From DASRDU01 sp046331565 (GTDB lineage Bacteria > Acidobacteriota > Blastocatellia > RBC074): DNA of 64,000 nucleotides. The stretch spans positions 930,001-994,000 of the forward strand of contig JAXLQP010000001.1 in NCBI GenBank assembly GCA_046331565.1, given 5' to 3'. The stretch's first letter is position 1; each line of letters begins with the position of its first letter. Made by a program: the position numbers and the translations under genes. Below, in pieces: positions 1 to 9,091 of the stretch. The notes under the pieces are model-generated. The model was not told where the DNA came from. It saw only the letters and a program-made list of their open reading frames with translations, and did no database searches.

Positions 1-365
1 TTGCGCCGAGTCCTTCGCTGGCCGGGGATTCGCGGTGTTTTGAATTGCGGACTTATTACGCTGCGCCGGGCAAACTTGAAGACCTGCACGCCCGGTTTCG
101 CAATCACACGCTCAGGCTTTTCAAAAAGCACGGCATGCAGGTAGTCGCTTTCTGGGGGCCGACCGACAAGGAGAAAGGATCGGAAAACACGCTGGTCTAT
201 GTGCTGGCTTATCCGAGCCGCGAAGCCCGCGAAAAGGCGTGGAAGGCGTTTCAGGCCGATCCTGAATGGCAGGCCGCCCGCAAAAAGAGCGAGGAAAACG
301 GCAGGCTCGTCGAAAAGGTTGATTCTGTGATTATGATGGCGACGGATTATTCTCCGATCAAATAA
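1..365 (+). CDS. NIPSNAP family protein, 5' end cut by window edge
   Basis: Only the C-terminal part is present. The frame is open from base 3, and the codons before the first in-window TTG (base 45) read on sensibly into FELRTYYAAPGKLEDLHARF, the typical first strand of a NIPSNAP domain. The true start therefore lies upstream of the window and the TTG is not the start. The domain is a roughly 100-residue ferredoxin-like alpha/beta fold that dimerises; its biochemical role is poorly known. Visible hallmarks are the ELRTY opening, the H-x-x-x-L-F-x-K-H-G-M helix and the late W-x-A-F-x-x-D-P-E-W segment. The residues before ELRTY (APSPSLAGDSRC) could be the end of an export signal, but the N-terminus cannot be judged. 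It lies upstream of acyl-CoA metabolism genes. Confidence 0.8.
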   Translation, partial: APSPSLAGDSRCFELRTYYAAPGKLEDLHARFRNHTLRLFKKHGMQVVAFWGPTDKEKGSENTLVYVLAYPSREAREKAWKAFQADPEWQAARKKSEENGRLVEKVDSVIMMATDYSPIK

Positions 366-387
366 TGGCTGAGAGGCAGGCCGGAAT

Positions 388-716
388 TTTCACCACGAAG
401 GACACGAAGAACACGAAGATAGAAGGGGAGAAAGGGAGAAAAGGAGAAGAGGGGAAAAAGAGATGGGCAACAGCCGCGGTTCAGATCAACATTGTCGCCG
501 CCACTCCTTTTTACCAGCCATTCTCAAATCGAGAACGGACTGGCGTAAGACGGTAGCGCAAACTGTCGAGTTTGCGTGGCTTCCGGGAGCGCAACTCTGA
601 CAGAGCAACGCAAACTCGACAGTTTGCGCTACCGTCTCACGCCAGATTGAGAATCACTGCCGTTTACCTTTGATCCCGGCTTTTTCTTCGTGCTCTTCGT
701 GTTCTTCGTGGTGAAA
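388..716. repeat. CACGAAG-family inverted repeat enclosing a second hairpin
   Basis: The 384-bp gap between the NIPSNAP and MaoC genes holds no credible gene. Bases 388-420 carry 9-nt units (GACACGAAG, AACACGAAG) and bases 686-716 carry their reverse complement (CTTCGTG units ending CTTCGTGGTGAAA). Just inside the left arm is an uninterrupted 43-nt purine run (421-463). Small open frames here are repeat-encoded and were not annotated. The same family recurs at 2763-2940 and 29040-29213. Confidence 0.9.
540..645. repeat. Long hairpin nested inside the CACGAAG element
   Basis: Arms 540-576 and 609-645 are inverted copies of about 37 bp with one mismatch; the inner 28 bp (549-576 and 609-636) pair perfectly. 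The 32-nt loop is unrelated. No other copy of this arm was seen in the window. It lies entirely within the loop of the CACGAAG inverted repeat. Confidence 0.9.
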
Positions 717-749
717 GAAAATATCACCTGATCAATGACAGGAAATGAA

Positions 750-1199
750 ATGAACCACACCGAAAAATACTTTGATGATTTCGAGGTCGGGCAGGAAGGC
801 GTCAGCGCCGGGCGCACGATTACCGAGGCTGACATTATCAACTTTGCCGGGCTGACTGGTGACTGGTATGAACTGCATACGAATCAGGAGTGGGCGGCGC
901 GCAGCCGGTTCGGGCAGCGCATTGCTCACGGTGCGCTGATCTTTTCGATTGCGACGGGGCTGGCGCTGCGGATGGATCCGCCTTCTGAGGCGCTGATTGC
1001 CTTTTACGGCCTCGATCACCTGCGCTTCGTCAAGCCCGTCTTTATTGGCGATACGATTCACGTCCGGCAGAAGGTGCTTGAGAAAACCGCCCGCGATGAC
1101 CAGAGCGGAGTCGTGACTGTGCAGACCGACGTGATCAATCAGCGCGATCAGGTAGTGGTCAGTTACGTGGCAAAGGTGCTCTACAAACGGCGCGGCTGA
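750..1199 (+). CDS. MaoC-like hotdog (R)-enoyl-CoA hydratase
   Basis: A MaoC-type hotdog-fold protein of 149 residues, expected to hydrate or dehydrate 2-enoyl-CoA/3-hydroxyacyl-CoA thioesters in the cytoplasm. The family motif is visible as D-W-Y-E-L-H followed by F-G-Q-R-I-A-H-G, where the Asp and His of the 'D...H' hydratase pair would lie. An in-frame ATG exists at 735, but the ATG at 750 is preceded by AGGA at a spacing of six bases, so it is preferred. Only 12 bp separate it from the following thiamine-diphosphate enzyme, which indicates one operon. The true acyl substrate cannot be told from sequence. A paralogue sits at 5821-6285. Confidence 0.85.
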   Translation: MNHTEKYFDDFEVGQEGVSAGRTITEADIINFAGLTGDWYELHTNQEWAARSRFGQRIAHGALIFSIATGLALRMDPPSEALIAFYGLDHLRFVKPVFIGDTIHVRQKVLEKTARDDQSGVVTVQTDVINQRDQVVVSYVAKVLYKRRG

Positions 1200-1211
1200 A
1201 AGGATCAGGTA

Positions 1212-2756
1212 ATGAACGGAGCCGAGAGTCTGTTTCGCACGGCGATTGCCGCCGGAATCGAGGTCTGCTTTGCCAATCCGGGGACAACCGAAATGCCTTT
1301 TGTCAGGGCGCTGGATGAAGTGCCGGGCATCAGGGCTGTGCTGTGTCTGTTTGAAGGCGTCTGCACGGGCGCGGCTGATGGTTATGGCCGGATGGCTGAC
1401 AAGCCTGCATTGACGCTGCTGCATCTGGGGCCGGGCTTTGCGAACGGGATTGCTTACCTGCACGATGCGCGGCGCGCGCGTTCGCCAGTTGTCAACCTGA
1501 TCGGAGATCACGCGACGTGGCACCTGGCGGCTGATGCGCCGCTTACTTCTGACATCGTTTCGCTGGCGCGTCCGGTTTCGGCGTGGCTGCGCACGAACAG
1601 GTCAGCCGAAGAACTGGCGGCTGACGCGGCTGAAGCGATTGCGGCGGCGTCAAAGCGGCCTGGCCGCATCGCTACGCTGATTGTGCCGCACGACTGCCAG
1701 CTTGAAGCGGCGGGCAGCGCGGCTGAGCCGCAGCCTGTCGCAGAATGGCCACCGGTCAGTGATGAAGCTGTTGATGGCGCGGCCACGATGTTACGCAGTC
1801 AGCAGAAAACAGCATTGCTGCTTGGCGGCTGGGTTTTGCGCGAACGCGGATTGCGCGCGGCGGCGCGAATCGCTGCGGTCACCGACTGCAAACTGCTGTG
1901 CGAAGGTTTCCCGGCCCGCTGGGAACGCGGCGCGGGAATGCCTGTCGTTGATCGGCTGCCTTATTTTCCTGAACAGGCAATGGCGGTGCTTGCGCCTTAT
2001 CAGAACGTCATCCTTGCCGGAGCCAGATCGCCCGTTGCGTTTTTCGGCTATCCGGGCCTGCCGAGTTATTTCATTTCACCCGAACAGCAGACCGCTGTGC
2101 TGGCCAGCCCTGAAGAGGACGCAATCAGCGCGCTTGAATCGCTGGCTGAGGCGTTGAATGCGCCTGAAGATGCCGGGAAGTTTGCGCCTGCTGCGCCGCC
2201 TGCCAGGCCTGCGGGGGCACTGACGCTTGAAAGCTTTGCCGCCGCGATTGCCGCGCTGCAACCTGAAGACGCGATTATTATGGATGAAGGCAACACCAGC
2301 AGCTTCGCTTACGGGCCGCTGTCGGCCAGTGCGCTGCGGCATTCATATCTGACGCAGCCGGGCGGCGCTATCGGGCTTGGACCTCCCTGTGCAACCGGCG
2401 CAGCCGTCGCGTGTCCTGATCGCCCGGTCATCAACATTCAGGCCGACGGCAGCGCGATGTACACGCTGCAGGCGCTGTGGACGCAGGCGCGCGAAGGCCT
2501 GAACGTGACCACGCTGATCTGCAACAATCGCAGCTACCGCATTCTCGGCGTTGAATTGAAACGCGCCGGTGTTGATGAATTCGGGCCGCAGGCGCGCAAC
2601 CTGATCGGCCTGACCAGCCCGGCGCTCGACTGGGTACAAATGGCCAACGGCATGGGCGTGCCTGCCGTCAGAGTCGCAACCGCCGATGATTTGTGCCGGG
2701 AACTTGAACGCGCCCTGACCGAAGCAGGGCCGCACCTGATTGAAATGATGCTGTAA
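1212..2756 (+). CDS. Thiamine-diphosphate-dependent enzyme, acetolactate synthase/benzoylformate decarboxylase-like
   Basis: A 514-residue ThDP enzyme of the AHAS/decarboxylase superfamily with the usual order: PYR domain (about 1-165), central domain (about 180-320) and PP domain (about 340-510). Glu48 in LFEGVCTGAADGYGR is the conserved glutamate that activates the cofactor. The metal-ThDP motif reads Q-A-D-G-S-A-M-Y-T followed about 27 residues later by N-N-R-S-Y. Database entries of this type are often labelled acetolactate synthase large subunit, but no regulatory subunit or other branched-chain gene is nearby, so a catabolic 2-oxoacid decarboxylase or lyase is as likely. The ATG is preceded by AAGGATCAGGTA. 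It is translationally close to the upstream MaoC gene. The exact reaction is unknown. Confidence 0.82.
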   Translation: MNGAESLFRTAIAAGIEVCFANPGTTEMPFVRALDEVPGIRAVLCLFEGVCTGAADGYGRMADKPALTLLHLGPGFANGIAYLHDARRARSPVVNLIGDHATWHLAADAPLTSDIVSLARPVSAWLRTNRSAEELAADAAEAIAAASKRPGRIATLIVPHDCQLEAAGSAAEPQPVAEWPPVSDEAVDGAATMLRSQQKTALLLGGWVLRERGLRAAARIAAVTDCKLLCEGFPARWERGAGMPVVDRLPYFPEQAMAVLAPYQNVILAGARSPVAFFGYPGLPSYFISPEQQTAVLASPEEDAISALESLAEALNAPEDAGKFAPAAPPARPAGALTLESFAAAIAALQPEDAIIMDEGNTSSFAYGPLSASALRHSYLTQPGGAIGLGPPCATGAAVACPDRPVINIQADGSAMYTLQALWTQAREGLNVTTLICNNRSYRILGVELKRAGVDEFGPQARNLIGLTSPALDWVQMANGMGVPAVRVATADDLCRELERALTEAGPHLIEMML

Positions 2757-2762
2757 AAGATC

Positions 2763-2940
2763 TTCACCACGAAGGACACGAAGAACACGAAGGGGAAGAA
2801 AGAAGAGGGGAAAAGGAGACAAGGAGATGCATACACGCGGCAACTCAGAAATTCTTTTGACGCCTTTTCCCCTCTTCACCTTTTCTCCTCTTCTCCTTTT
2901 CTTTCTTCCCTTCGTGTTCTTCGTGTTCTTCGTGGTGAAA
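2763..2940. repeat. CACGAAG-family inverted repeat
   Basis: Left arm 2763-2792 (TTCACCACGAAG plus 9-nt units) and right arm 2910-2940 (CTTCGTG units ending GTGGTGAAA) are inverted copies. The internal parts are also complementary in kind: a purine run at 2790-2819 faces a pyrimidine run at 2879-2913. It fills the gap between the ThDP enzyme and the quinone oxidoreductase and ends 13 bp before the latter's ATG, so it would form the 5' leader if the genes are co-transcribed. Confidence 0.92.
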
Positions 2941-2953
2941 GTGGAGAGAAAAC

Positions 2954-3925
2954 ATGAAAGCCTGGCGCGTCAATGACTGGTGTGAACCTGAACAGATGCA
3001 ACTGAGCGAAATTCCCGCGCCTGAACCGGGGCCGCGTGAAGTGCTGATTCGCAATCACGCGGCGGCGCTCAATTTTTACGACATTCTGATGGTGCAGGGG
3101 AAGTATCAGGTGCGGCCACCGCTGCCGTTTACGCCGGGCAATGAAGTCGCCGGAATTGTCGAAGCCGTCGGGTCGGAAGTCACGCAGTTCGCCCCTGGCG
3201 ACCGGGTGCAGGCGATAGCTTCATCGGGCGGGTATGCTGAATACTCGCTCGCTCCGGCAGCCAAAACCTTTCGCCTGCCTGATGCGATGAGCTTTGCTGA
3301 AGGCGCGGCGATGACGGTGGTCTATCAGACTTCTTACTTTGCGCTCAGGGATCGGGCGCACTTGCAGCCCGGCGAATGGCTGCTTGTTCATGCGGCGGCG
3401 GGCGGCGTTGGCGTATCGGCCATGCAAATCGGGCTGGCGATGGGCGCGCGTGTGATTGCTACCGCAGGCAGTCAGGATAAACTTGATTTCTGTTTGTCGC
3501 AGGGCGCTCAGCACGCGCTCAGTTATCGTGACGCGGCCTGGGTTGAGCAGGTCAAAAAGATTACCGGGCGCGGAGCCGATGTGATTTATGACCCGGTGGG
3601 CGGCGAGGTCTTTGATCTTTCGGCAAAGTGCATCGCGTCCGAAGGCCGGTTGCTGGTGATCGGCTTTGCCGGTGGCACGATTCCGTCAATTGCGGCCAAC
3701 CGGATTCTGCTGAAGGATATGTCTGTCGTTGGCGTCTACTGGGGCGGTTATGTCGAACGCCATCCCGAATACTTTCATCAGGCTCAGGCCGCGCTCTTGG
3801 CGATGTATGAAGCCGGGCAGATCAAACCTGTCGTGACCGCGCAATGGCCGCTGTCCGAAGCCCCGGCAGCGATGCGCGCCCTGGCCGAACGCAAAACCTC
3901 TGGCAAGGTTGTGCTGATGATCTGA
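2954..3925 (+). CDS. NADPH:quinone oxidoreductase family protein (MDR superfamily)
   Basis: A 323-residue medium-chain dehydrogenase/reductase of the zeta-crystallin/quinone oxidoreductase type. The N-terminal GroES-like domain contains P-G-N-E-V-A-G-I-V-E-A-V-G. The Rossmann domain shows H-A-A-A-G-G-V-G-V-S-A-M-Q-I-G, the NADPH-binding AAxGGVG motif. The structural zinc cysteines of alcohol dehydrogenases are absent, consistent with the zinc-free QOR branch. These soluble enzymes reduce quinones or enoyl/acrylyl-CoA-type substrates with NADPH. Given the neighbouring acyl-CoA genes, an enoyl-thioester reductase role is possible but unproven. It is convergent with the dehalogenase gene across an inverted repeat. 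Confidence 0.88.
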   Translation: MKAWRVNDWCEPEQMQLSEIPAPEPGPREVLIRNHAAALNFYDILMVQGKYQVRPPLPFTPGNEVAGIVEAVGSEVTQFAPGDRVQAIASSGGYAEYSLAPAAKTFRLPDAMSFAEGAAMTVVYQTSYFALRDRAHLQPGEWLLVHAAAGGVGVSAMQIGLAMGARVIATAGSQDKLDFCLSQGAQHALSYRDAAWVEQVKKITGRGADVIYDPVGGEVFDLSAKCIASEGRLLVIGFAGGTIPSIAANRILLKDMSVVGVYWGGYVERHPEYFHQAQAALLAMYEAGQIKPVVTAQWPLSEAPAAMRALAERKTSGKVVLMI

Positions 3926-3936
3926 CAGAGCAGAAG

Positions 3937-4046
3937 AGAGAGGACGGAACAGACGGAAATAACGGAACACACGGAAAGTAGAACTGAATCTGCTCTGAGG
4001 CTTTCCGTCTGTTCCGTTATTTCCGTTTGTTCCGTTATCTCTCTTT
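3937..4046. repeat. ACGGAACAG-family inverted repeat between convergent genes
   Basis: Left arm 3937-3978 consists of 9-nt units (GACGGAACA, GACGGAAAT, AACGGAACA, CACGGAAAG); right arm 4001-4046 is the inverse (CTTTCCGTCTGTTCCG and so on) and ends in ATCTCTCTTT. It lies between the stop codons of two convergent genes, where the hairpin could also act as a bidirectional terminator. Further copies are at 11501-11605 and 16611-16720. Confidence 0.9.
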
Positions 4047-4053
4047 CCTGTTT

Positions 4054-4971
4054 TTATGAAACAGGTCTGCGTTCGATGAACTGCTGAATGTGTTCGGCAA
4101 TCTCCTGGCCTTTGTCTTCCTGCAAAAAATGCCCGGCGCTGGTGATCGTGATTTCGGGTTCAGCCTGGGCCGATGGAATCAGGTTTCTGAACCAGCGGTC
4201 TGCGCCTGCGGTGACGGGGTCGCCGTCTGAAAACATGACCAGCGCGGGTTTCTGCCACGTCGCAAAAAAAGCCCGCGCGCGGCGCATCCTTTCACTTGCC
4301 GGATTGTCAGGAGTGATTGGCACAAGGAGCGGGAACTGATGCGCTCCGGCTTTGTAAGTCGCATCGGGAAACGGAGCCTTGTAGGCGGCAATCACTTCGG
4401 GCGTGAGTTTTGATTTGCAGCCGCTTTGCAGCACGAAGCCCACATCCAGATCAGTCTGCCGTTCGGCATAATTGCGCCACTGCATAAAACCTGCTGATGG
4501 CGGCTCATCACCAGTTGGCAGAAAGGTGTTCATAATCACGACTCGCGCAAAACGGTCGGGCATTTCTGAACACACGACCAGCCCGATCAGTCCGCCCCAG
4601 TCCTGACACACCAGCGTGATGTTGCGCAGGTCGAGATTTTCAATCAGCCCGCTGACTGTGCGGCAGTGCAGGTCAAAAGTGTAATCAGATTTTTCAGCGA
4701 GTTTGTCTGAACGACCGAAGCCGATCAGGTCGGGCGCAATGACGCGATTGCCCTGCTTCAAACCCGGAATCATTTGGCGATAGAGAAAGGCCCAGGTCGG
4801 TTCGCCGTGCAGGCACAGCACCGGGTCGCCGCTGCCTTCGTCAACGTAATGCATCCGCAAACCGCCGGTTTCGGTGTAATGCGGCGAGTACGGAAAATCA
4901 GGCAGATGGGTGAACTGTTCGTCGGGTGTGCGCAGCACACGTCTGGTTTCGGCGGAAGTCTGATCGGTCAT
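4054..4971 (-). CDS. Haloalkane dehalogenase (subfamily I-like alpha/beta hydrolase)
   Basis: A 305-residue alpha/beta hydrolase with the haloalkane dehalogenase signature. These cytoplasmic enzymes replace a halide on an alkyl carbon by hydroxyl. HGEPTW (55-60) is the oxyanion/halide-site motif. Asp124 in VCQDWGG is the nucleophile, with the halide-binding Trp125 next to it. Asp251 in SDGDP is a likely acid, and His281 in SAGHFLQED is the catalytic histidine. An upstream in-frame ATG (5001) exists, but AGGAG seven bases before 4971 decides the start. It is transcribed away from the TetR gene, and a candidate promoter containing a palindrome lies at 5056-5082. An epoxide hydrolase is the main alternative; the Trp after the nucleophile argues for dehalogenase. 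Confidence 0.85.
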   Translation of the reverse strand: MTDQTSAETRRVLRTPDEQFTHLPDFPYSPHYTETGGLRMHYVDEGSGDPVLCLHGEPTWAFLYRQMIPGLKQGNRVIAPDLIGFGRSDKLAEKSDYTFDLHCRTVSGLIENLDLRNITLVCQDWGGLIGLVVCSEMPDRFARVVIMNTFLPTGDEPPSAGFMQWRNYAERQTDLDVGFVLQSGCKSKLTPEVIAAYKAPFPDATYKAGAHQFPLLVPITPDNPASERMRRARAFFATWQKPALVMFSDGDPVTAGADRWFRNLIPSAQAEPEITITSAGHFLQEDKGQEIAEHIQQFIERRPVS

Positions 4972-5055
4972 GGTCCGGCTCCTTTGGCAAGAGAGTTGCA
5001 ATTATCTGAATGGTTGAGGGCCGTCAGTCTTGACTGCCCTGCCCGTTGTCCGTAG

Positions 5056-5082
5056 ATTTTACCGGACGGTTGGTAAGCTGCA
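5056..5082 (-). promoter_or_regulatory. Candidate sigma70-type promoter with TetR-like operator for the dehalogenase
   Basis: On the minus strand TTGCAG (5077-5082) and TAAAAT (5056-5061) are separated by 15-16 nt. Within this spacing lies the imperfect palindrome TACCGGACGGTTGGTA (5060-5075, + strand). A nearly identical site occurs upstream of the phytanoyl-CoA dioxygenase-like gene (31683-31698). It resembles the TACCGACCGnTnGGT-type sites described for TetR regulators of fatty-acid genes in Thermus. The TetR gene beginning at 5159 is the obvious candidate binder. Confidence 0.45.
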
Positions 5083-5158
5083 AGCTGAGCTGAACAAGAA
5101 ACACCAGGTCTTTCCTGTCCCCCCGGAGCAATTAACCGGCCTCAGAGCCGGACGCAGT

Positions 5159-5797
5159 ATGAAAGCACAAAAGAGAGTGGCTGAGTCGAACGAACAGAGT
5201 CGGCTGAATCAAATCTATTACGTCGCGGCGCAGATTTTCTGTGAAAAGGGTTATGACGCGGCTTCGATGAACGACATTGCCGAAGCCGTCGGCATCACCA
5301 AGGCAGGCATTTATCATTACGTCAAAGGCAAGCAGGAACTGCTTTACGCGATCATCAATTTCGGCATGGATCTGCTGGAACGCGAAGTCATCATTCCGGC
5401 CAGCGCGATCACGGACGCCGAAGAGCGATTGCGCGCCATCATTACCCGGCATTCGGGCATCATTATGAAAGGCAGCACTGATGCCGGTTACAACCCGCTG
5501 ACCATCGTCAACGAGGAGATTGCCGGACTGACACAGGCGCAGCGTCGCCGGATTCTGCAACGCAAGCGCGTTTACCTTGACCTGCTGCGCGACACGCTGC
5601 GGCAGTTGAAAGCCGAAGGCAGGCTCAGGGAAGTTGATGTGACCGTCGCGGCCTTCGGACTGTTCGGTTCACTGCTCTGGCTGTCGCGGTGGTATCGTCC
5701 GGACGGCGAATTGACGAGTCAGCAGGTGACGGACGAAATCATCAAAATCGCGTTTGGCGGCCTGCTGCGCCCGCAGGCCCGGCTGACCCGCAAATAA
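5159..5797 (+). CDS. TetR/AcrR family transcriptional regulator
   Basis: A 212-residue one-component repressor. Residues about 17-63 form the TetR helix-turn-helix: A-A-Q-I-F-C-E-K-G-Y-D-A-A-S-M-N-D-I-A, then V-G-I-T-K-A-G-I-Y-H-Y-V-K-G-K-Q-E-L-L. The C-terminal part is a ligand-binding helical domain of the kind seen in acyl-CoA responsive regulators such as KstR2/FadR-like TetR proteins. An open frame runs upstream to 5030, but ATG 5159 gives the usual length with only a short N-terminal arm. It is divergent from the dehalogenase and only 23 bp upstream of the MaoC gene, so it probably represses both directions and responds to an acyl-CoA or hydrophobic intermediate (inference). Confidence 0.88.
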   Translation: MKAQKRVAESNEQSRLNQIYYVAAQIFCEKGYDAASMNDIAEAVGITKAGIYHYVKGKQELLYAIINFGMDLLEREVIIPASAITDAEERLRAIITRHSGIIMKGSTDAGYNPLTIVNEEIAGLTQAQRRRILQRKRVYLDLLRDTLRQLKAEGRLREVDVTVAAFGLFGSLLWLSRWYRPDGELTSQQVTDEIIKIAFGGLLRPQARLTRK

Positions 5798-5820
5798 CCG
5801 TTTCGCAACCCGGAGAAATC

Positions 5821-6285
5821 ATGCCTCTCAGAGAGATTGAAAGTTACGATCAGTTGCGGCAGATGGCCGGTCAGGAAGTGGCCGTTACTGACTGGTTCGA
5901 GGTTTCGCAGGAACGCATCAATCAGTTTGCCGAAGCGACCGGCGATCATCAGTGGATTCATCTGGACGTTAACCGCGCCCGCGAGGAATCGCCTTATGGC
6001 ACGACCATTGCGCACGGATTTCTGACGCTTTCGCTGCTGCCGATGCTGATGCACGATGCGTTCGTCATCACGCAGCAGCCGAAAATGGGCATCAACTACG
6101 GCCTCAACCGTGTGCGTTTCACTGACGCCGTGCCTGCCGGGGCAAAAATTCGCGCTCATTTTGTCCTGAAATCATTTGACGAAATTCCAGGCGGCGGGCA
6201 GATGACCTGGGAAATCACGGTCGAACGCGCAGGCTCAACCAAACCCTGCCTGGTCGCGGAATGGATCGGGCGCACTTATTTCTGA
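5821..6285 (+). CDS. MaoC/NodN-like hydroxyacyl thioester dehydratase
   Basis: A 154-residue hotdog-fold protein, second MaoC paralogue of the window and closer to the NodN branch. The active-site helix reads F-A-E-A-T-G-D-H-Q-W-I-H and is followed by Y-G-T-T-I-A-H-G-F-L-T-L-S-L, with the conserved Asp and His. The start at 5821 has CCCGGAGAAATC just upstream. It follows the TetR gene with a 23-bp gap, suggesting co-transcription, and precedes a thiolase gene. The family usually hydrates trans-2-enoyl-CoA; the substrate here is unknown. Confidence 0.87.
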   Translation: MPLREIESYDQLRQMAGQEVAVTDWFEVSQERINQFAEATGDHQWIHLDVNRAREESPYGTTIAHGFLTLSLLPMLMHDAFVITQQPKMGINYGLNRVRFTDAVPAGAKIRAHFVLKSFDEIPGGGQMTWEITVERAGSTKPCLVAEWIGRTYF

Positions 6286-6289
6286 AGAA

Positions 6290-6383
6290 GAATCTGACAG
6301 GATTGACAGGATCAGCAGGATTGAGCTGAAACCACAGAGAACCCTGCCTGCATCCTGAAAAATCAGATCAATTCTGTCAGCAG
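6290..6383. repeat. TGACAGGAT-iteron inverted repeat (imperfect)
   Basis: Bases 6294-6325 hold three 9-nt units (TGACAGGAT twice, CAGCAGGAT). A degenerate inverse (GCATCCTG..., ATTCTGTCAG) follows at about 6351-6381. A related string (ATCCTG, ATCCTGTTAATCCTGTC) occurs alone at 55492-55517. It lies between the MaoC and thiolase genes. Confidence 0.6.
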
Positions 6384-6433
6384 GTTTTTGTTTTGATTTG
6401 TGGCGTTTTTTTCAGTCACGAGAGGAATCATCA

Positions 6434-7621
6434 ATGAGAGAAGCTGTCGTTGTTGAAAGTGTTCGCACCCCGCTGGCGAAATCGTTTCGCGGTTCGTTCA
6501 ATCTGACGCGCCCGGATGACCTGCTGGCGCACGCGATCAAAAATGTCGTCGCCAGAGTGCCGCAGCTTGATGCGGCTGAAATTGAAGATGTCATCATCGG
6601 CGCGGGTTATCCGTGCGGGTTTCAGGGGCAGAACGTGGCGCGTGTGGCTTCGCTGCTGGCCGGGTTGCCGGTTTCAGTGGCGGCGACAACGGTCAACCGC
6701 TTCTGTTCATCGGGTCTGCAATCGGTGGCGATGGCGGCGCATCAGATCATCGTTGGCGGCGCGGATGCCGCGATTGGCGGCGGCGTTGAAAGCATCACGA
6801 TGCTGGGCCGCGATTCGCAGCCGCACCCGTGGGTGAAGGAACATTATCCCGGCATTTATATGGTTATGGGTGACACCGCCGAAGTCGTGGCCAAACGTTA
6901 CGGCATCAGCCGCCAGGTGCAGGACGAGTATTCGCTGGCGAGTCAGCAGCGCACGGCTCGCGCTCAGGCCGAAGGATTTTTCAGGGATGAGATCGTCCCG
7001 ATCAAAGTCACGCGCGGCATTATTGATAAGAAAACCGGCGAAGTCGTCAGTCGTGAAGAGCATCTGTGCGAAGGCGATGAATGCAACCGGCCCGACACGA
7101 CGCTTGAGGGGCTGCTCTCGCTCAAGCCGCACTTTGACCCGAACAGCGGGCAGGGAACCGTGACGGCTGGAAATTCTTCTCAGCTTTCCGACGGCGCTTC
7201 GGCTACACTGCTCATGTCGCGCGAGCGCGCTGAAGCCCTGGGCATCAAACCAAAACTGATCTTTCGCGGATTTGCCGTCGCCGGATGCGAGCCGGATGAA
7301 ATGGGCATCGGCCCGGTCTTTGCCGTGCCGAAACTGCTCAAACGTCACGGGCTGACGGTTGACGACATTGATCTGTGGGAACTCAACGAAGCTTTCGCCG
7401 TGCAGGTTGTCTACTGCCGTGACCGCCTGGGTATTGATCAGGAGCGGCTCAACGTCAACGGCGGTTCAATTTCAATTGGTCATCCGTTCGGGATGACCGG
7501 CTCTCGCATGGTCGGCACGCTGGCCAATGAAATGCTCAGGCGTCGCGCAAAGTACGGAGTCGTGACGATGTGCATCGGCGGCGGCCAGGGCGCAGCCGGA
7601 CTGTTCGAGGCGTGCAACTGA
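6434..7621 (+). CDS. Thiolase family protein (acetyl-CoA C-acyltransferase)
   Basis: A 395-residue thiolase that cleaves 3-ketoacyl-CoA with CoA to release acetyl-CoA, or runs in reverse. All catalytic motifs are present: Cys91 in NRFCSSGLQ (acyl-enzyme nucleophile), N-E-A-F-A-V, G-H-P-F-G-M-T-G-S-R (His) and the C-terminal C-I-G-G-G-Q-G (second Cys). The usual start motif REAVVVESVRTP begins right after ATG 6434, which has AGAGGA upstream; the frame is open to 6398 but those residues are not family-like. With the upstream MaoC and TetR genes it forms a beta-oxidation-like module. Degradative use is more likely than biosynthesis from this context (inference). Confidence 0.92.
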   Translation: MREAVVVESVRTPLAKSFRGSFNLTRPDDLLAHAIKNVVARVPQLDAAEIEDVIIGAGYPCGFQGQNVARVASLLAGLPVSVAATTVNRFCSSGLQSVAMAAHQIIVGGADAAIGGGVESITMLGRDSQPHPWVKEHYPGIYMVMGDTAEVVAKRYGISRQVQDEYSLASQQRTARAQAEGFFRDEIVPIKVTRGIIDKKTGEVVSREEHLCEGDECNRPDTTLEGLLSLKPHFDPNSGQGTVTAGNSSQLSDGASATLLMSRERAEALGIKPKLIFRGFAVAGCEPDEMGIGPVFAVPKLLKRHGLTVDDIDLWELNEAFAVQVVYCRDRLGIDQERLNVNGGSISIGHPFGMTGSRMVGTLANEMLRRRAKYGVVTMCIGGGQGAAGLFEACN

Positions 7622-7692
7622 TTTTTCAATTGCCAATGTCAAAGCGCGGCTTTCCGGGGAAAGTCGCCTCACCTGATTCTGGAGGATTCTCT

Positions 7693-9021
<1,329 letters not shown>

Positions 9022-9039
9022 GCCAGACATGACTGACAC

Positions 9040-9072
9040 GACAGGATTCACCGCCCTGCGGTGAATCCTGTC
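9040..9072. terminator. Perfect 14-bp stem-loop, terminator-like
   Basis: GACAGGATTCACCG (9040-9053) pairs perfectly with 9059-9072 over a 5-nt loop, followed by TGTTTTCC. It starts 18 bp after the cytochrome stop codon and ends 10 bp before the next gene's GGAGGA, so it may act as an attenuator or processing hairpin rather than a full terminator. Its arm resembles the CAGGAT iteron family. Confidence 0.65.
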
Positions 9073-9091
9073 TGTTTTCCCGGAGGAACCG

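Noticed and set aside
365..556. Open frame of 63 codons after the NIPSNAP gene
   Set aside because: It is encoded by the CACGAAG iterons and the purine run (F-T-T-K-D-T-K-N-T-K, K-G-E-K-G-R-K), has no SD and no family.
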